Below are positions 45,781 to 53,136 of a stretch of 64,000 nt of DNA, in pieces. This stretch comes from Rhodocyclaceae bacterium. Lineage in GTDB: Bacteria; Pseudomonadota; Gammaproteobacteria; Burkholderiales; Rhodocyclaceae. The position numbers and the translations under genes are program-made. Within the stretch, counting starts at the first letter, position 1. Every line of letters begins with the position of its first letter. Location of the stretch: contig JACAEF010000007.1 in the NCBI GenBank assembly GCA_013388985.1, positions 62,001 to 126,000 of the forward strand, written 5' to 3'. A model generated the notes under the pieces. The model did not search any database, was not told the DNA's origin, and saw nothing but the letters and a program-made list of their open reading frames with translations.

Positions 45781-45932
45781 ATTGGCGAAGGGCCGCCCCG
45801 AGCCAATGCGGCACGCGCCGAAGGCGCACACCGCACCGTACCCTCTACGACAGACGCCCGTGATATCGAGCGCCGCGAAAAGCGGCACGAGCTGTTCAGA
45901 ACCCCCCGCGAGGGGGGTGAAGGGGGGCGGGC
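45781..45932 (+). repeat. Composite palindromic element, copy 2 (btuB-btuC spacer)
   Basis: The stem-loop ATTGGC / GCCAAT around loop GAAGGGCCGCCCCGA (45781-45807) is followed by about 92 nt with ACGCCCGTGATATCGAGCGCC and then AACCCCCCGCGAGGGGGG plus TGAAGGGGGGCGGGC (45900-45932). Order, orientation and most of the spacer match the element inside pabBC (30154 to 30017). The element ends at the btuB stop codon and fills nearly the whole spacer within this operon, so it may alter the btuB/btuC mRNA ratio. Confidence 0.85.
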
Positions 45933-47756
45933 TCATTGGTAACGGAGGCCGACGAAGAGAGTCCGGCCCGGATTGCGATAGCCCCAGGCGGTCTCGTAAT
46001 CCTTGTCGAACAGGTTGTCGAGTCGGGCTTCGAGGCGCACGTCGTGGGTTAGTCGGTAGTGGCCGCTGAGATTGACGAGCTCGTAGCGCGGCATTTCCTT
46101 CGTCTGCGTCGCGGTGTCAAAACGCCTGCCGACAGCGAGGAGCTCGGCGCCCACGCCCCAGGCGCCGATGTCGTAACCGACGCGCGCCTTGGCTTGGCTA
46201 GCGGCGCGGCGCGGCAGCCGCTTGCCGGTGTCCTCGTCATACGGGCTCATCAGATCGAGGGATACCTGCGCAACCCAAGCGCCCCACTGGTGGCTGCCGA
46301 CGAAGCTGTCGCCCTTGATACGGGCGCGGCCGACGTTGAACGGCACATAGACCCAGCCGCCAGTATTTTGCCAAGAAATCAGGTTCTTGATGCGATTGTC
46401 GTAATGCGTGTAGCCGAGGCGTGCACCGGTTGCGCCGAACCAGTCGAGACCGATCTCGCGGTTCCTGGCCGTCTCGGGTTGCAGATTCGGATTTCCGTGG
46501 CTGCCATAGGGCGAGGTGTAGTAGAGATCGTTGAACGACGGCGCCTTGAAGGCCGTGCCGACCGCGGCGCGGGCAGTCAGCTGCGGCGTGAGCGCATAGC
46601 CGTAGGCAAGGCTGCCCGTGGTCTTGGCACCGAACTGCGAGTTGTCGTCGCGCCGTTGCGAGAGCTGCCAGGAATGGTTGCCGAGCCGCGCCTGCCAGCC
46701 GAAGATCAAGGAATCGACCGTGCGTTCCTTGACGGCATAAGGCGTCGTCGAGTCGACCTCCTGCTTGAGATCTTCATAGGCGAGCAGCAGTGTGCCAAGC
46801 GGCAATTTCACATCGTTCTGCCAGGTCCATTGGGACTGGCGGGTGGCGAAGCGACTCTTGGTCGGGGCGTAATCATCACTGTAGTCGTGCGACTGCCCAT
46901 AGCGCAGTGTCGAAGTCCAGATGTCCGCGAAGCGGTTTTTCGCATAGAGCGACCACACGCCGGTTTTGCCGTCGCTATAAGCATCGACGGTCGGGCCGCC
47001 GCCATCGTAATGGTTGCGCGAGTCGATCTGCAGGAAAGTCGCACCGAATTCGTGGCCGGTGACGGGCGTCACCGCAAGCCTTCCCCGCCAGGACGTATTT
47101 TTATAGCCATCAGCGTCGCGGTTGGTATTGGCGATCTTGGTCGTCGTCGCATCCCAGCCGTTCGTCTCGAAGTGGCTCGCGGCAAGGCTGTAGGAAACAG
47201 TGTCCGTGCCACCCGAGACGCCCGCCATCGCCTCACGCGTGCCGTAGCTGCCATAACCTACGAAGGCTTCGGGCTTCATCGGCCCCTCGCCCTTCTTGGT
47301 GAAGATCTGCACCACGCCACCGATCGCATCCGAGCCGTAGAGGCTGGAGGCCGGTCCGCGCAGAATCTCGATACGCTCGATCTGCGACAAAGGCAGGTTG
47401 TGGAAAGACGGTTGGCCAAGGGTGGCCGAACCCAGCGGCACGCCGTCGACCAAGAGCAGTGTGTGGCCGGCATTCGTGCCGCGCGTAAACAAGCTCGTCG
47501 TTTTGCCGAGGCCGCCGTTGGTGACGATCTGCAACCCCGGCTGCTGCGCCAGGAGCGCGGGCAGCGTCGTCGCGCCGGCGCGTTCGATGTCTTCGCGCGT
47601 GAGAACGGTGACGTCGGCGAGCTGTTCATCGACGCGCGTCGGGATGCGCGTCGCGGTGACGACGACCGTCGCCTCGTCTTCGATGGCGAACGCCGGCCGT
47701 AAGGCAAATGCGAGCGCGACGGTCAAGGCCGTGCGCGAAGGACGAAAGATGGACAT
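45933..47756 (-). CDS. btuB: TonB-dependent vitamin B12 outer-membrane receptor
   Basis: The 607-residue product has a signal peptide, a TonB box within EATVVVTATRIPTRV, and a plug domain with LLVDGVPLGSATLGQP and IEILRGPASSLYGSDAIGGV. The remainder is a 22-strand-type barrel ending in YRNPGRTLFVGLRYQ with the expected aromatic C-terminus. It is the first gene after the cobalamin riboswitch; GGGAGA lies 9-14 bases before the ATG at 47756. Assignment to B12 rests on the riboswitch and the downstream btuCD genes. Confidence 0.95.
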   Translation of the reverse strand: MSIFRPSRTALTVALAFALRPAFAIEDEATVVVTATRIPTRVDEQLADVTVLTREDIERAGATTLPALLAQQPGLQIVTNGGLGKTTSLFTRGTNAGHTLLLVDGVPLGSATLGQPSFHNLPLSQIERIEILRGPASSLYGSDAIGGVVQIFTKKGEGPMKPEAFVGYGSYGTREAMAGVSGGTDTVSYSLAASHFETNGWDATTTKIANTNRDADGYKNTSWRGRLAVTPVTGHEFGATFLQIDSRNHYDGGGPTVDAYSDGKTGVWSLYAKNRFADIWTSTLRYGQSHDYSDDYAPTKSRFATRQSQWTWQNDVKLPLGTLLLAYEDLKQEVDSTTPYAVKERTVDSLIFGWQARLGNHSWQLSQRRDDNSQFGAKTTGSLAYGYALTPQLTARAAVGTAFKAPSFNDLYYTSPYGSHGNPNLQPETARNREIGLDWFGATGARLGYTHYDNRIKNLISWQNTGGWVYVPFNVGRARIKGDSFVGSHQWGAWVAQVSLDLMSPYDEDTGKRLPRRAASQAKARVGYDIGAWGVGAELLAVGRRFDTATQTKEMPRYELVNLSGHYRLTHDVRLEARLDNLFDKDYETAWGYRNPGRTLFVGLRYQ

Positions 47757-47884
47757 GCAAGATTCTCCCTGTGCGGCCAGCGTCCCCGCAGGCCGAAACC
47801 AGACTCCGAAGCGGACGGGGGAGACGATGGGAGAAAACGGCAAGAGGGCGCCCGCTCTCCGCGCCGCACCCCGCAACGCTTCGA

Positions 47885-48060
47885 CCCATTCGTCCGTGGC
47901 CGGTCTCCGGGCTCGCGATCCCGATTCCGCCGCCTTCCCAGGACAATCGCCCAGTGGCATCGTGGCGGAACCATACTCGCTTACCGTTGCGGGGGCAGCA
48001 CAGGCCTCGTCTCGCGGACTCACCTGTTTCCCGTTTCACCCTACGCTTAGGGCACCTCGA
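47885..48060 (-). promoter_or_regulatory. Cobalamin riboswitch controlling the btuB operon
   Basis: Read on the minus strand, GGTGCC (48056-48051) opens the aptamer, followed by GGTGAGTCC, CTGCCCCCGCAACGGTAAGCG, the GCCACTG segment, CTGGGAAGG and the B12 box AGCCCGGAGACCGGCC ending near 47898. All conserved blocks are in the expected order. The 130 nt between the aptamer and the btuB start presumably hold the expression platform; I could not define a clear terminator there. High B12 should reduce expression of btuB-btuC-btuD-btuF-btuR-cbiA. Confidence 0.95.
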
Positions 48061-48081
48061 ACGAAGCAGGCGAATTATAGG

Positions 48082-48107
48082 CGTGCCGTATCGCCAGCGC
48101 CGAATTT
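48082..48107 (-). repeat. 26-bp dispersed motif, copy 11 (intergenic, upstream of the riboswitch)
   Basis: On the minus strand it reads AAATTCGGCGCTGG, CGAT, ACGGCACG. It is one of the few non-coding copies and sits 22 bp upstream of the riboswitch aptamer, in the likely promoter region of the btuB operon. Confidence 0.8.
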
Positions 48108-48189
48108 TTGCCCTCCTGTTGCAGCAGCACCTTCAATAGCGGCGCGAACTGCTTGACCGAAAAACTTTTTTCCAACAAACTGCGCGCCC

Positions 48190-48384
48190 ATGGACGCCCC
48201 GCTCGCCAGCCTCGAACGAAAAGTCGAGCAGATCATTGCCTTGTGCGAAACCTTGCGCGCCGAAAATCGCCGCCTCCGCGAGCAGATCGGTGCGCTGGAA
48301 GAAGAGAAGCGCGGGCTCATGGAACGCATGACGACCGCGCGCACGCGGCTCGAAGGGCTGATCGACAAGCTGCCCGCCGAATGA
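48190..48384 (+). CDS. ZapB-like coiled-coil cell-division protein (TIGR02449 family)
   Basis: The 64-residue product is a single heptad-patterned coiled coil (SLERKVEQIIALCETLRAEN, then RRLREQIGALEEEKRGLMER). It lies 10 bp before zapA, the usual place for this family in beta- and gammaproteobacteria. It probably supports Z-ring assembly with ZapA. Confidence 0.85.
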   Translation: MDAPLASLERKVEQIIALCETLRAENRRLREQIGALEEEKRGLMERMTTARTRLEGLIDKLPAE

Positions 48385-48394
48385 CGGACATCGC

Positions 48395-48715
48395 ATGACC
48401 ACGACACTGGACATCAGGATTCAAGGACGCGAATACCGCGTCGCCTGCGCGCCTGGGGAGATCGACTCGCTGCAGGCCGCCGCCGCGCTGCTCGACGCGC
48501 GGATGAGCGAAATCGCCAAGGCCACCCGGAGCACCGGGGAGCGGCTCGCCGTGATGACTGCGCTGAACCTCGCGCACGAGCTGAATACAGCCCGGCAGCA
48601 TGCCACGCCGCATTCTGCAGATCAAGCCATTGACGCTGAGGAGTCGCTGCGTAGAATCCAGGCCATCGAAGCACGGTTGGACGAAGCGCTCGCGCCGCAG
48701 GAAAAATTGTTCTGA
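48395..48715 (+). CDS. zapA: Cell division protein ZapA
   Basis: The 106-residue product has the ZapA core: DIRIQGREYRVACAPGE, LQAAAALLDARMSEI and a C-terminal coiled coil (AVMTALNLAHELNTARQ). ZapA binds and bundles FtsZ filaments. The gene is followed by the 6S RNA, an arrangement kept across proteobacteria. Confidence 0.93.
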   Translation: MTTTLDIRIQGREYRVACAPGEIDSLQAAAALLDARMSEIAKATRSTGERLAVMTALNLAHELNTARQHATPHSADQAIDAEESLRRIQAIEARLDEALAPQEKLF

Positions 48716-48748
48716 CGGCTGCGCGCGAGCCAGCTGCGCTTCCCCGGT

Positions 48749-48928
48749 TTTTCCCTGCGGTGTTCGCCAAGGCCATACATTCCTTGAACCTATGCGCATT
48801 GGCATCGGTCGCCGCCCAAAGACGCCGCCGTTGTGAGCGCTCCCCGTCGAGCGCACCTGAAGCGGCAGGAACGCGACCACTCTGAACCTCGGTTCAGGAT
48901 GCCGGCCAAACGGCACTCGCGGGGAACC
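48749..48928 (+). ncRNA. ssrS: 6S RNA
   Basis: The roughly 180-nt stretch after zapA has the closing stem TTCCCTGCGGTG pairing with CACTCGCGGGGAA (about 48751-48762 and 48914-48926), the TGTTCGCCAAGGCC segment after the 5' arm and a CCTTGAACC element near 48780. A CTGAACCTCGGTTCAG hairpin lies in the 3' half. This is the long, mostly double-stranded mimic of an open promoter that binds sigma70-RNA polymerase. The ends are approximate. Confidence 0.85.
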
Positions 48929-48933
48929 CACAC

Positions 48934-48965
48934 AACGCGGTCATGGCATCATGACCGCGTTTTCT
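48934..48965 (+). terminator. Strong intrinsic terminator after 6S RNA
   Basis: AACGCGGTCATG and CATGACCGCGTT form a perfect 12-bp stem with loop GCAT, followed by TTCTTT. It lies 6 bp past the 6S RNA and 15 bp before the next gene. Confidence 0.85.
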
Positions 48966-48979
48966 TTCGGAGCTGAGGC

Positions 48980-49441
48980 ATGCGCTACTGGCTGATGAAA
49001 ACCGAGCCCTCCGTCGTCGGCGTCGATGACGTGCTGGCGATGCCGAACCAGACCGTGGACTGGTGGGGCGTGCGCAACTATCAGGCGCGCAATTTCATGC
49101 GCGATCAGATGAAGGTCGGCGATGGGGTGCTGTTCTATCACTCCTCCTGCCCGCAGCCGGGCATCGCCGGGCTCGCCGAGGTGGCGAAGCTCGCCTATCC
49201 CGACCGCACGCAGTTCGATCCCGCGAGCCCCTACTACGACCCGAAATCGACGCCGGAGAATCCGCGCTGGGTGAATGTCGATGTGCGCGTGATCCGCAAG
49301 ATTCCGCTGATCCCGCTCGACGAGTTGCGGCGGCATCCGGAGCTGGCGAACATGCGCGTCCTGCAGCGCGGCAACCGCCTCTCGATCACGCCGGTCGATC
49401 CGGCGGAGTGGGAGTTCATTCTGCGGAACCTCGTCAAGTGA
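48980..49441 (+). CDS. EVE domain-containing protein
   Basis: The 153-residue product is a single EVE domain: MRYWLMKTEPSVVGVDDV, VDWWGVRNYQARNFMRDQMK, FYHSSCPQPGIAGLAEVA and RWVNVDVRVIRKIPLIPL. EVE proteins bind modified bases, mostly in DNA or tRNA; the ligand here is unknown. Its stop overlaps the next start (GTGA), so it is coupled to the exporter gene. Confidence 0.92.
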   Translation: MRYWLMKTEPSVVGVDDVLAMPNQTVDWWGVRNYQARNFMRDQMKVGDGVLFYHSSCPQPGIAGLAEVAKLAYPDRTQFDPASPYYDPKSTPENPRWVNVDVRVIRKIPLIPLDELRRHPELANMRVLQRGNRLSITPVDPAEWEFILRNLVK

Positions 49442-50232
49442 TCTGGCTCGCGGGTTATCTACTGCTCGGCGCCGTGGCGGGGTTCTTCGCCGGCCTCTTG
49501 GGCGTCGGCGGCGGCGCGATCATGGTGCCGGTGCTGGCCTTGATGTTCACGGCGCAAGGCTTTCCCGAAGGCCATCTGATGCATCTGGCGCTCGGCACCT
49601 CGATGGCCGCAATCGTATTCACCTCGATTTCGAGCTTGCGGGCGCATCACGCGCACGGCGCAGTGCGCTGGCCGATCGTGAAGACCATCACGCCGGGCAT
49701 CCTCCTCGGCACCTTCGCCGGCGCGCAGCTCGCCAGCCTGATCCCGACCCGTCCGCTGGCGATCTTCTTCACCGCGTTCATGAGCTACGTCGCCTTCCAG
49801 ATGCTGGCGAACATCAAGCCGAAGCCTTCGCGGCAACTGCCCGGGTCGTTTGGCATGTTCCTGGTCGGTGGCGGCATCGGCGCGATCTCGGCGCTGGTCG
49901 CGATCGGTGGCGGCTCTCTCTCCGTGCCATTCATGACCTGGTGCAATGTGAAGATGCACGAGGCGATCGGCACCTCGGCGGCGATCGGCTTTCCGATCGC
50001 GCTGGCGGGCACGGCAGGGTATCTGGTCGGTGGCTGGAGCGCCAGCGGGCTGCCCGCCTGGAGTTTCGGCTACGTCTATTTGCCGGCGCTCGCCACCTGC
50101 GTCGCGGCGAGCTGGCTTACCGCGCCGTTTGGCGCAAAGGCCGCACATCGTTTGCCGGTCGCGACGCTGAAGAAGATCTTCGCCGGCGTGATCCTGCTGT
50201 TACTAGCGAAGATGTTGCACGGCCTGTTCTGA
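49438..50232 (+). CDS. TauE/SafE-family sulfite/anion exporter
   Basis: The 264-residue membrane protein, read from GTG at 49438, has two repeats with GLLGVGGGAIMVPVLAL and ALVAIGGGSLSVPFMTW and about eight helices. The family exports sulfite, sulfoacetate or related anions; the substrate is not visible. It is coupled to the EVE gene by a 4-bp overlap and ends next to the second palindromic repeat element. Confidence 0.9.
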   Translation: MIWLAGYLLLGAVAGFFAGLLGVGGGAIMVPVLALMFTAQGFPEGHLMHLALGTSMAAIVFTSISSLRAHHAHGAVRWPIVKTITPGILLGTFAGAQLASLIPTRPLAIFFTAFMSYVAFQMLANIKPKPSRQLPGSFGMFLVGGGIGAISALVAIGGGSLSVPFMTWCNVKMHEAIGTSAAIGFPIALAGTAGYLVGGWSASGLPAWSFGYVYLPALATCVAASWLTAPFGAKAAHRLPVATLKKIFAGVILLLLAKMLHGLF

Positions 50233-50234
50233 TC

Positions 50235-50374
50235 GCTTGTGAAAATTTCTGCTGCGCGTCCCGATGGCTGCGTTGCGCGGTGCTCGGATGCTCGCCTACC
50301 AGAGCGGTATGTCTCGCATCCTGCGCTCCGTGCGCCTTGCCCTCAAGCCGCTCGCGACGAAATTTTTTACAAGC
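50235..50374 (-). repeat. Palindromic repeat element, copy 2 (exporter - K+ channel spacer)
   Basis: Ends GCTTGTGAAAATTTC (50235-50249) and GAAATTTTTTACAAGC (50359-50374) are inverted repeats with one mismatch and one extra base, but share no sequence with the ends of copy 1. The interior on the minus strand matches copy 1 (GCGCAGGATGCGAGACATA, GGCGAGCATCCGAGCA). It fills the spacer between two convergent genes and touches the K+ channel stop codon. Confidence 0.85.
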
Positions 50375-52071
50375 TATGCGCCTTGCCGCGTCAGGAGCCG
50401 CCACAGCCAGCCGGCCTCCTCACGGCCGGTCATCAGATAGTGCAGCACGTTGCGGTTGCGGGCGATGAGCTCCTGCTCGGCGCGCGCCTTGGCCGTGCCG
50501 ACGAACAGGATCTGATCGCCGACCGCGAGCGGCGTACTCGCATCGGGCAACAGCGTATCGACCTCATCGCGACGCAAGGCCAGCGCGACGCAGGAAAGTC
50601 GCTGCTCACGGTCGGATGGATCGCGCAGCAGGGGCGCCAGGCTCACTTCCCGGCCTTCGGTGATCAACGCGATGAGGGCGGTAGCGACATTGGCGTCGAT
50701 CGACAATTGCCAGCACAAGGGCACGGCCGAGCCGAGCTCGATCCGTAGCCGCGACTGCAGCGCCCAGGCCCAGTCGTCGCCACGCTCCTCGGCGGCCCGC
50801 AGAAAATCCGGCAGCAAGGGCGTCGTCAGCCGCGCCAGCGCCGCATGGGCGATGATCTCGGCTGGCGCCATGATCATCTCCGGCTTCAGAGCGGTGAACA
50901 GCTCGGCGCGGCTTTGCTGGTTCTGGCGCATGACGATGAACAGATCGGGATTTTGTTCGCGCGCGGATACGGCAATCGAGAGGTTGGTCAGATCGTCATC
51001 GGTCGCCGCGACGAGACCGTCGGCGTGGGCCACGCCGGCCGCGGCGAGCACCTCCGGCTCGACGCCGCTGCCGACGATCGCGGTGAAGCCCGGCGCCTGC
51101 AGCGGATGCTGGTCGATCAGCGTGATTTCCATGCCCTCGCGCAGCAGCTCCGTTACCAGCGCATGGCCGAACCGTCCGTAGCCACAGACGATCCAGCGGC
51201 CGCGGGGTGGGTCGCGCGTGGCAACCAGGAGGGTGCCCGGTGTGCCGGTCAGCCAGTCGTGCAGGCGATACAGCGCGGGGGCATGGACGGCGAGGGCCAG
51301 CAGGCGCGCGAACATGGCGAACGGGTTGATCGTCTGCGATGCGCCGAAGGCGATCATGCGCTGGGCGATCGCGTCGTGCTCGACGCGCAGAATGACCGGC
51401 AGTTGCGGGCGCAACAGGCGCACGTGGGCGGCGATCGCCAGATTCGCCGGATCGTCGTTGGTCAGCGCCAGGATGCCGCGGCAGAAACGGTGCTGCAGGC
51501 CGGCGGCGAGCAGATTCTGGGTCTGCGCCGCATCGCCGGCGAACGCCGGCGTCTCCGAGCGGAAATCCTCGAGCTCGAGCTCGGCCAGGCGGTTTTCGTC
51601 GAGGTCGATCGCCACGGCGCGCGCGTCCATCCGGTCCAGCGCCGCGAGCACCCGGCCGCCCGACTCGCCGCAGCCGCAAACGATGTAGAACGGCTCGGCG
51701 AGATGCTGCACGCGGCGCTTGAAACGGCTGGCGGAAAGCGCCTGCTGGAAGGCGCGATCGGAGAACAGCGCCAGGATGGTGAGGATCGCGTAGGTCCAGA
51801 CGATCACCGTGGCATAGATGATCGCCGTCACCCACATCCGCTGCGCTTCCGAGAAGGCCTGGGGAATCTCGCCGAAGCCGATCGTCGTCGCCGTGTAGCT
51901 GACGAAGTAGAACGCGTGCAGGAAGGACATCGGCGGCGCCGGCCTGCCCTCGGCATCGACACCCGGGATCAGCGTCAGGCCGAGGATCGAGACGGCATAA
52001 ATGGCGATCAGCAGGATCAGCGGCGCGCGCATGCGCCGCAACACGATGAAGAAGGCGCTGCCCGGATGCAT
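50374..52071 (-). CDS. Potassium channel protein with two RCK/TrkA-N domains
   Basis: The 565-residue product has two membrane helices (about 14-34 and 80-104) around a pore loop whose filter reads TATTIGFGE, a TxGFG variant of TVGYG. Two RCK NAD-binding domains follow (FYIVCGCGESGGRVLAALD and WIVCGYGRFGHALVTELL), then a TrkA-C-like region. This layout resembles GsuK/Kch-type ligand-gated channels. It lies 6 bp after the DUF6394 gene and probably forms a unit with it. Confidence 0.88.
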   Translation of the reverse strand: MHPGSAFFIVLRRMRAPLILLIAIYAVSILGLTLIPGVDAEGRPAPPMSFLHAFYFVSYTATTIGFGEIPQAFSEAQRMWVTAIIYATVIVWTYAILTILALFSDRAFQQALSASRFKRRVQHLAEPFYIVCGCGESGGRVLAALDRMDARAVAIDLDENRLAELELEDFRSETPAFAGDAAQTQNLLAAGLQHRFCRGILALTNDDPANLAIAAHVRLLRPQLPVILRVEHDAIAQRMIAFGASQTINPFAMFARLLALAVHAPALYRLHDWLTGTPGTLLVATRDPPRGRWIVCGYGRFGHALVTELLREGMEITLIDQHPLQAPGFTAIVGSGVEPEVLAAAGVAHADGLVAATDDDLTNLSIAVSAREQNPDLFIVMRQNQQSRAELFTALKPEMIMAPAEIIAHAALARLTTPLLPDFLRAAEERGDDWAWALQSRLRIELGSAVPLCWQLSIDANVATALIALITEGREVSLAPLLRDPSDREQRLSCVALALRRDEVDTLLPDASTPLAVGDQILFVGTAKARAEQELIARNRNVLHYLMTGREEAGWLWRLLTRQGA

Positions 52072-52077
52072 GGCCGG

Positions 52078-52461
52078 CTAGCGCCGCATCATCACCGTTT
52101 CGGCCACCAGGATCGCCAGCGAGACGATGTTGGCGAGCAGCGCCCCGCCGGACAGCGATACCACGCTGGCGGTGATCGCCGGCGTCATGCCCTCGCCGCT
52201 GACATGCACCGCCACGGCCCAGACGCTCGCCGCGGCGATCAGCTGCAGGTCGGCGACCAGGCTGGTGGCGAGATGGATCGCGCCGATCTGCGTCCGGTCG
52301 CCGAACTTGAGCACCGTGGCGATCAGGTTGACGATGATCGCCGCGAACAGCTCATAGACGTGGTGCAGCTCGGGCCGGTCGATGTCGCCGATGAAAAAGC
52401 CGAAGTTCAGCGTCGCGGCCAGAACGATGAAGAAGCCGAAGACGACCTTTTCGAAATTCAT
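52078..52461 (-). CDS. DUF6394 four-helix membrane protein
   Basis: The 127-residue product has about four membrane helices (starting MNFEKVVFGFFIVLAATLNF) and no polar active site. I recognise it as a DUF6394-type protein, which usually accompanies an RCK-domain K+ channel gene. Its function is unknown; a channel-associated part is inferred from the constant neighbour. Confidence 0.75.
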   Translation of the reverse strand: MNFEKVVFGFFIVLAATLNFGFFIGDIDRPELHHVYELFAAIIVNLIATVLKFGDRTQIGAIHLATSLVADLQLIAAASVWAVAVHVSGEGMTPAITASVVSLSGGALLANIVSLAILVAETVMMRR

Positions 52462-52482
52462 TTTCGCTCCTCAAGAGAATAT

Positions 52483-53109
52483 TCACGCGCCCTCCGCCCA
52501 ATCGAGGATCGGCACCCACTGCTCCCAATCCTGCGCCGCGCGCGAGGCTGGCAGCTCGAAGATCGTCAGTCCGTGCGCCGCCGCCTGCACGTAGTTCTGC
52601 GTATCGCGCAGATGACTGATCACCGGCAGGCCGGTGTCCTGCAGGAAGCGTTCGAGTTCGGCGGCGGCGCGGGTGCGGGCATCGACGCGCATGCCGACGA
52701 CGGCGATCTCGACCGGGTGCTTGCGCAGCGCCTTCTCTTCGAGCAGCTCGTCGAGGAAACGGCGCGTGGCGAGAATGTCGAACAATGAGGGCGCGAGCGG
52801 AATGATCACCCGATCGACCCGCTTGATGAGATGCGTGAGCTTCTTGCCATGCAGCCCGGCGGGCGTATCGAGCACCGCGTGGGTGGTGCCGGCAGGCGGA
52901 CGGGCCGGTTCGTCGGGTCGCACCTCCCAGGTCGTGATCTTCGGCAGCAGCGGCGAGCGCAGCCGCAGCCAGGCCGCCGTCGATTGCTGCCGGTCTACGT
53001 CACCGAGCATCACGCGATGGCCGCGCCGCGCCAGCCCCCCGGCCAGATTGGTCGCCAGTGTGCTCTTGCCGACGCCGCCTTTCGGGTTCGCGATCAAATA
53101 GGTGCGCAT
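52483..53109 (-). CDS. ParA/MinD-like ATPase
   Basis: The 208-residue product starts at the ATG at 53109 with the deviant Walker A NPKGGVGKSTLATNLAGGLA, then VMLGDVDRQQSTAAWL and a switch II region VLDTPAGLHGKKL. It is an orphan: no parB or chromosome-partition gene is next to it, and it is shorter than chromosomal ParA. Positioning of some other cargo is likely; the cargo cannot be read from this window. Confidence 0.88.
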   Translation of the reverse strand: MRTYLIANPKGGVGKSTLATNLAGGLARRGHRVMLGDVDRQQSTAAWLRLRSPLLPKITTWEVRPDEPARPPAGTTHAVLDTPAGLHGKKLTHLIKRVDRVIIPLAPSLFDILATRRFLDELLEEKALRKHPVEIAVVGMRVDARTRAAAELERFLQDTGLPVISHLRDTQNYVQAAAHGLTIFELPASRAAQDWEQWVPILDWAEGA

Positions 53110-53136
53110 GGCCGGCAATGGTAGCAGGCGCTTTGC

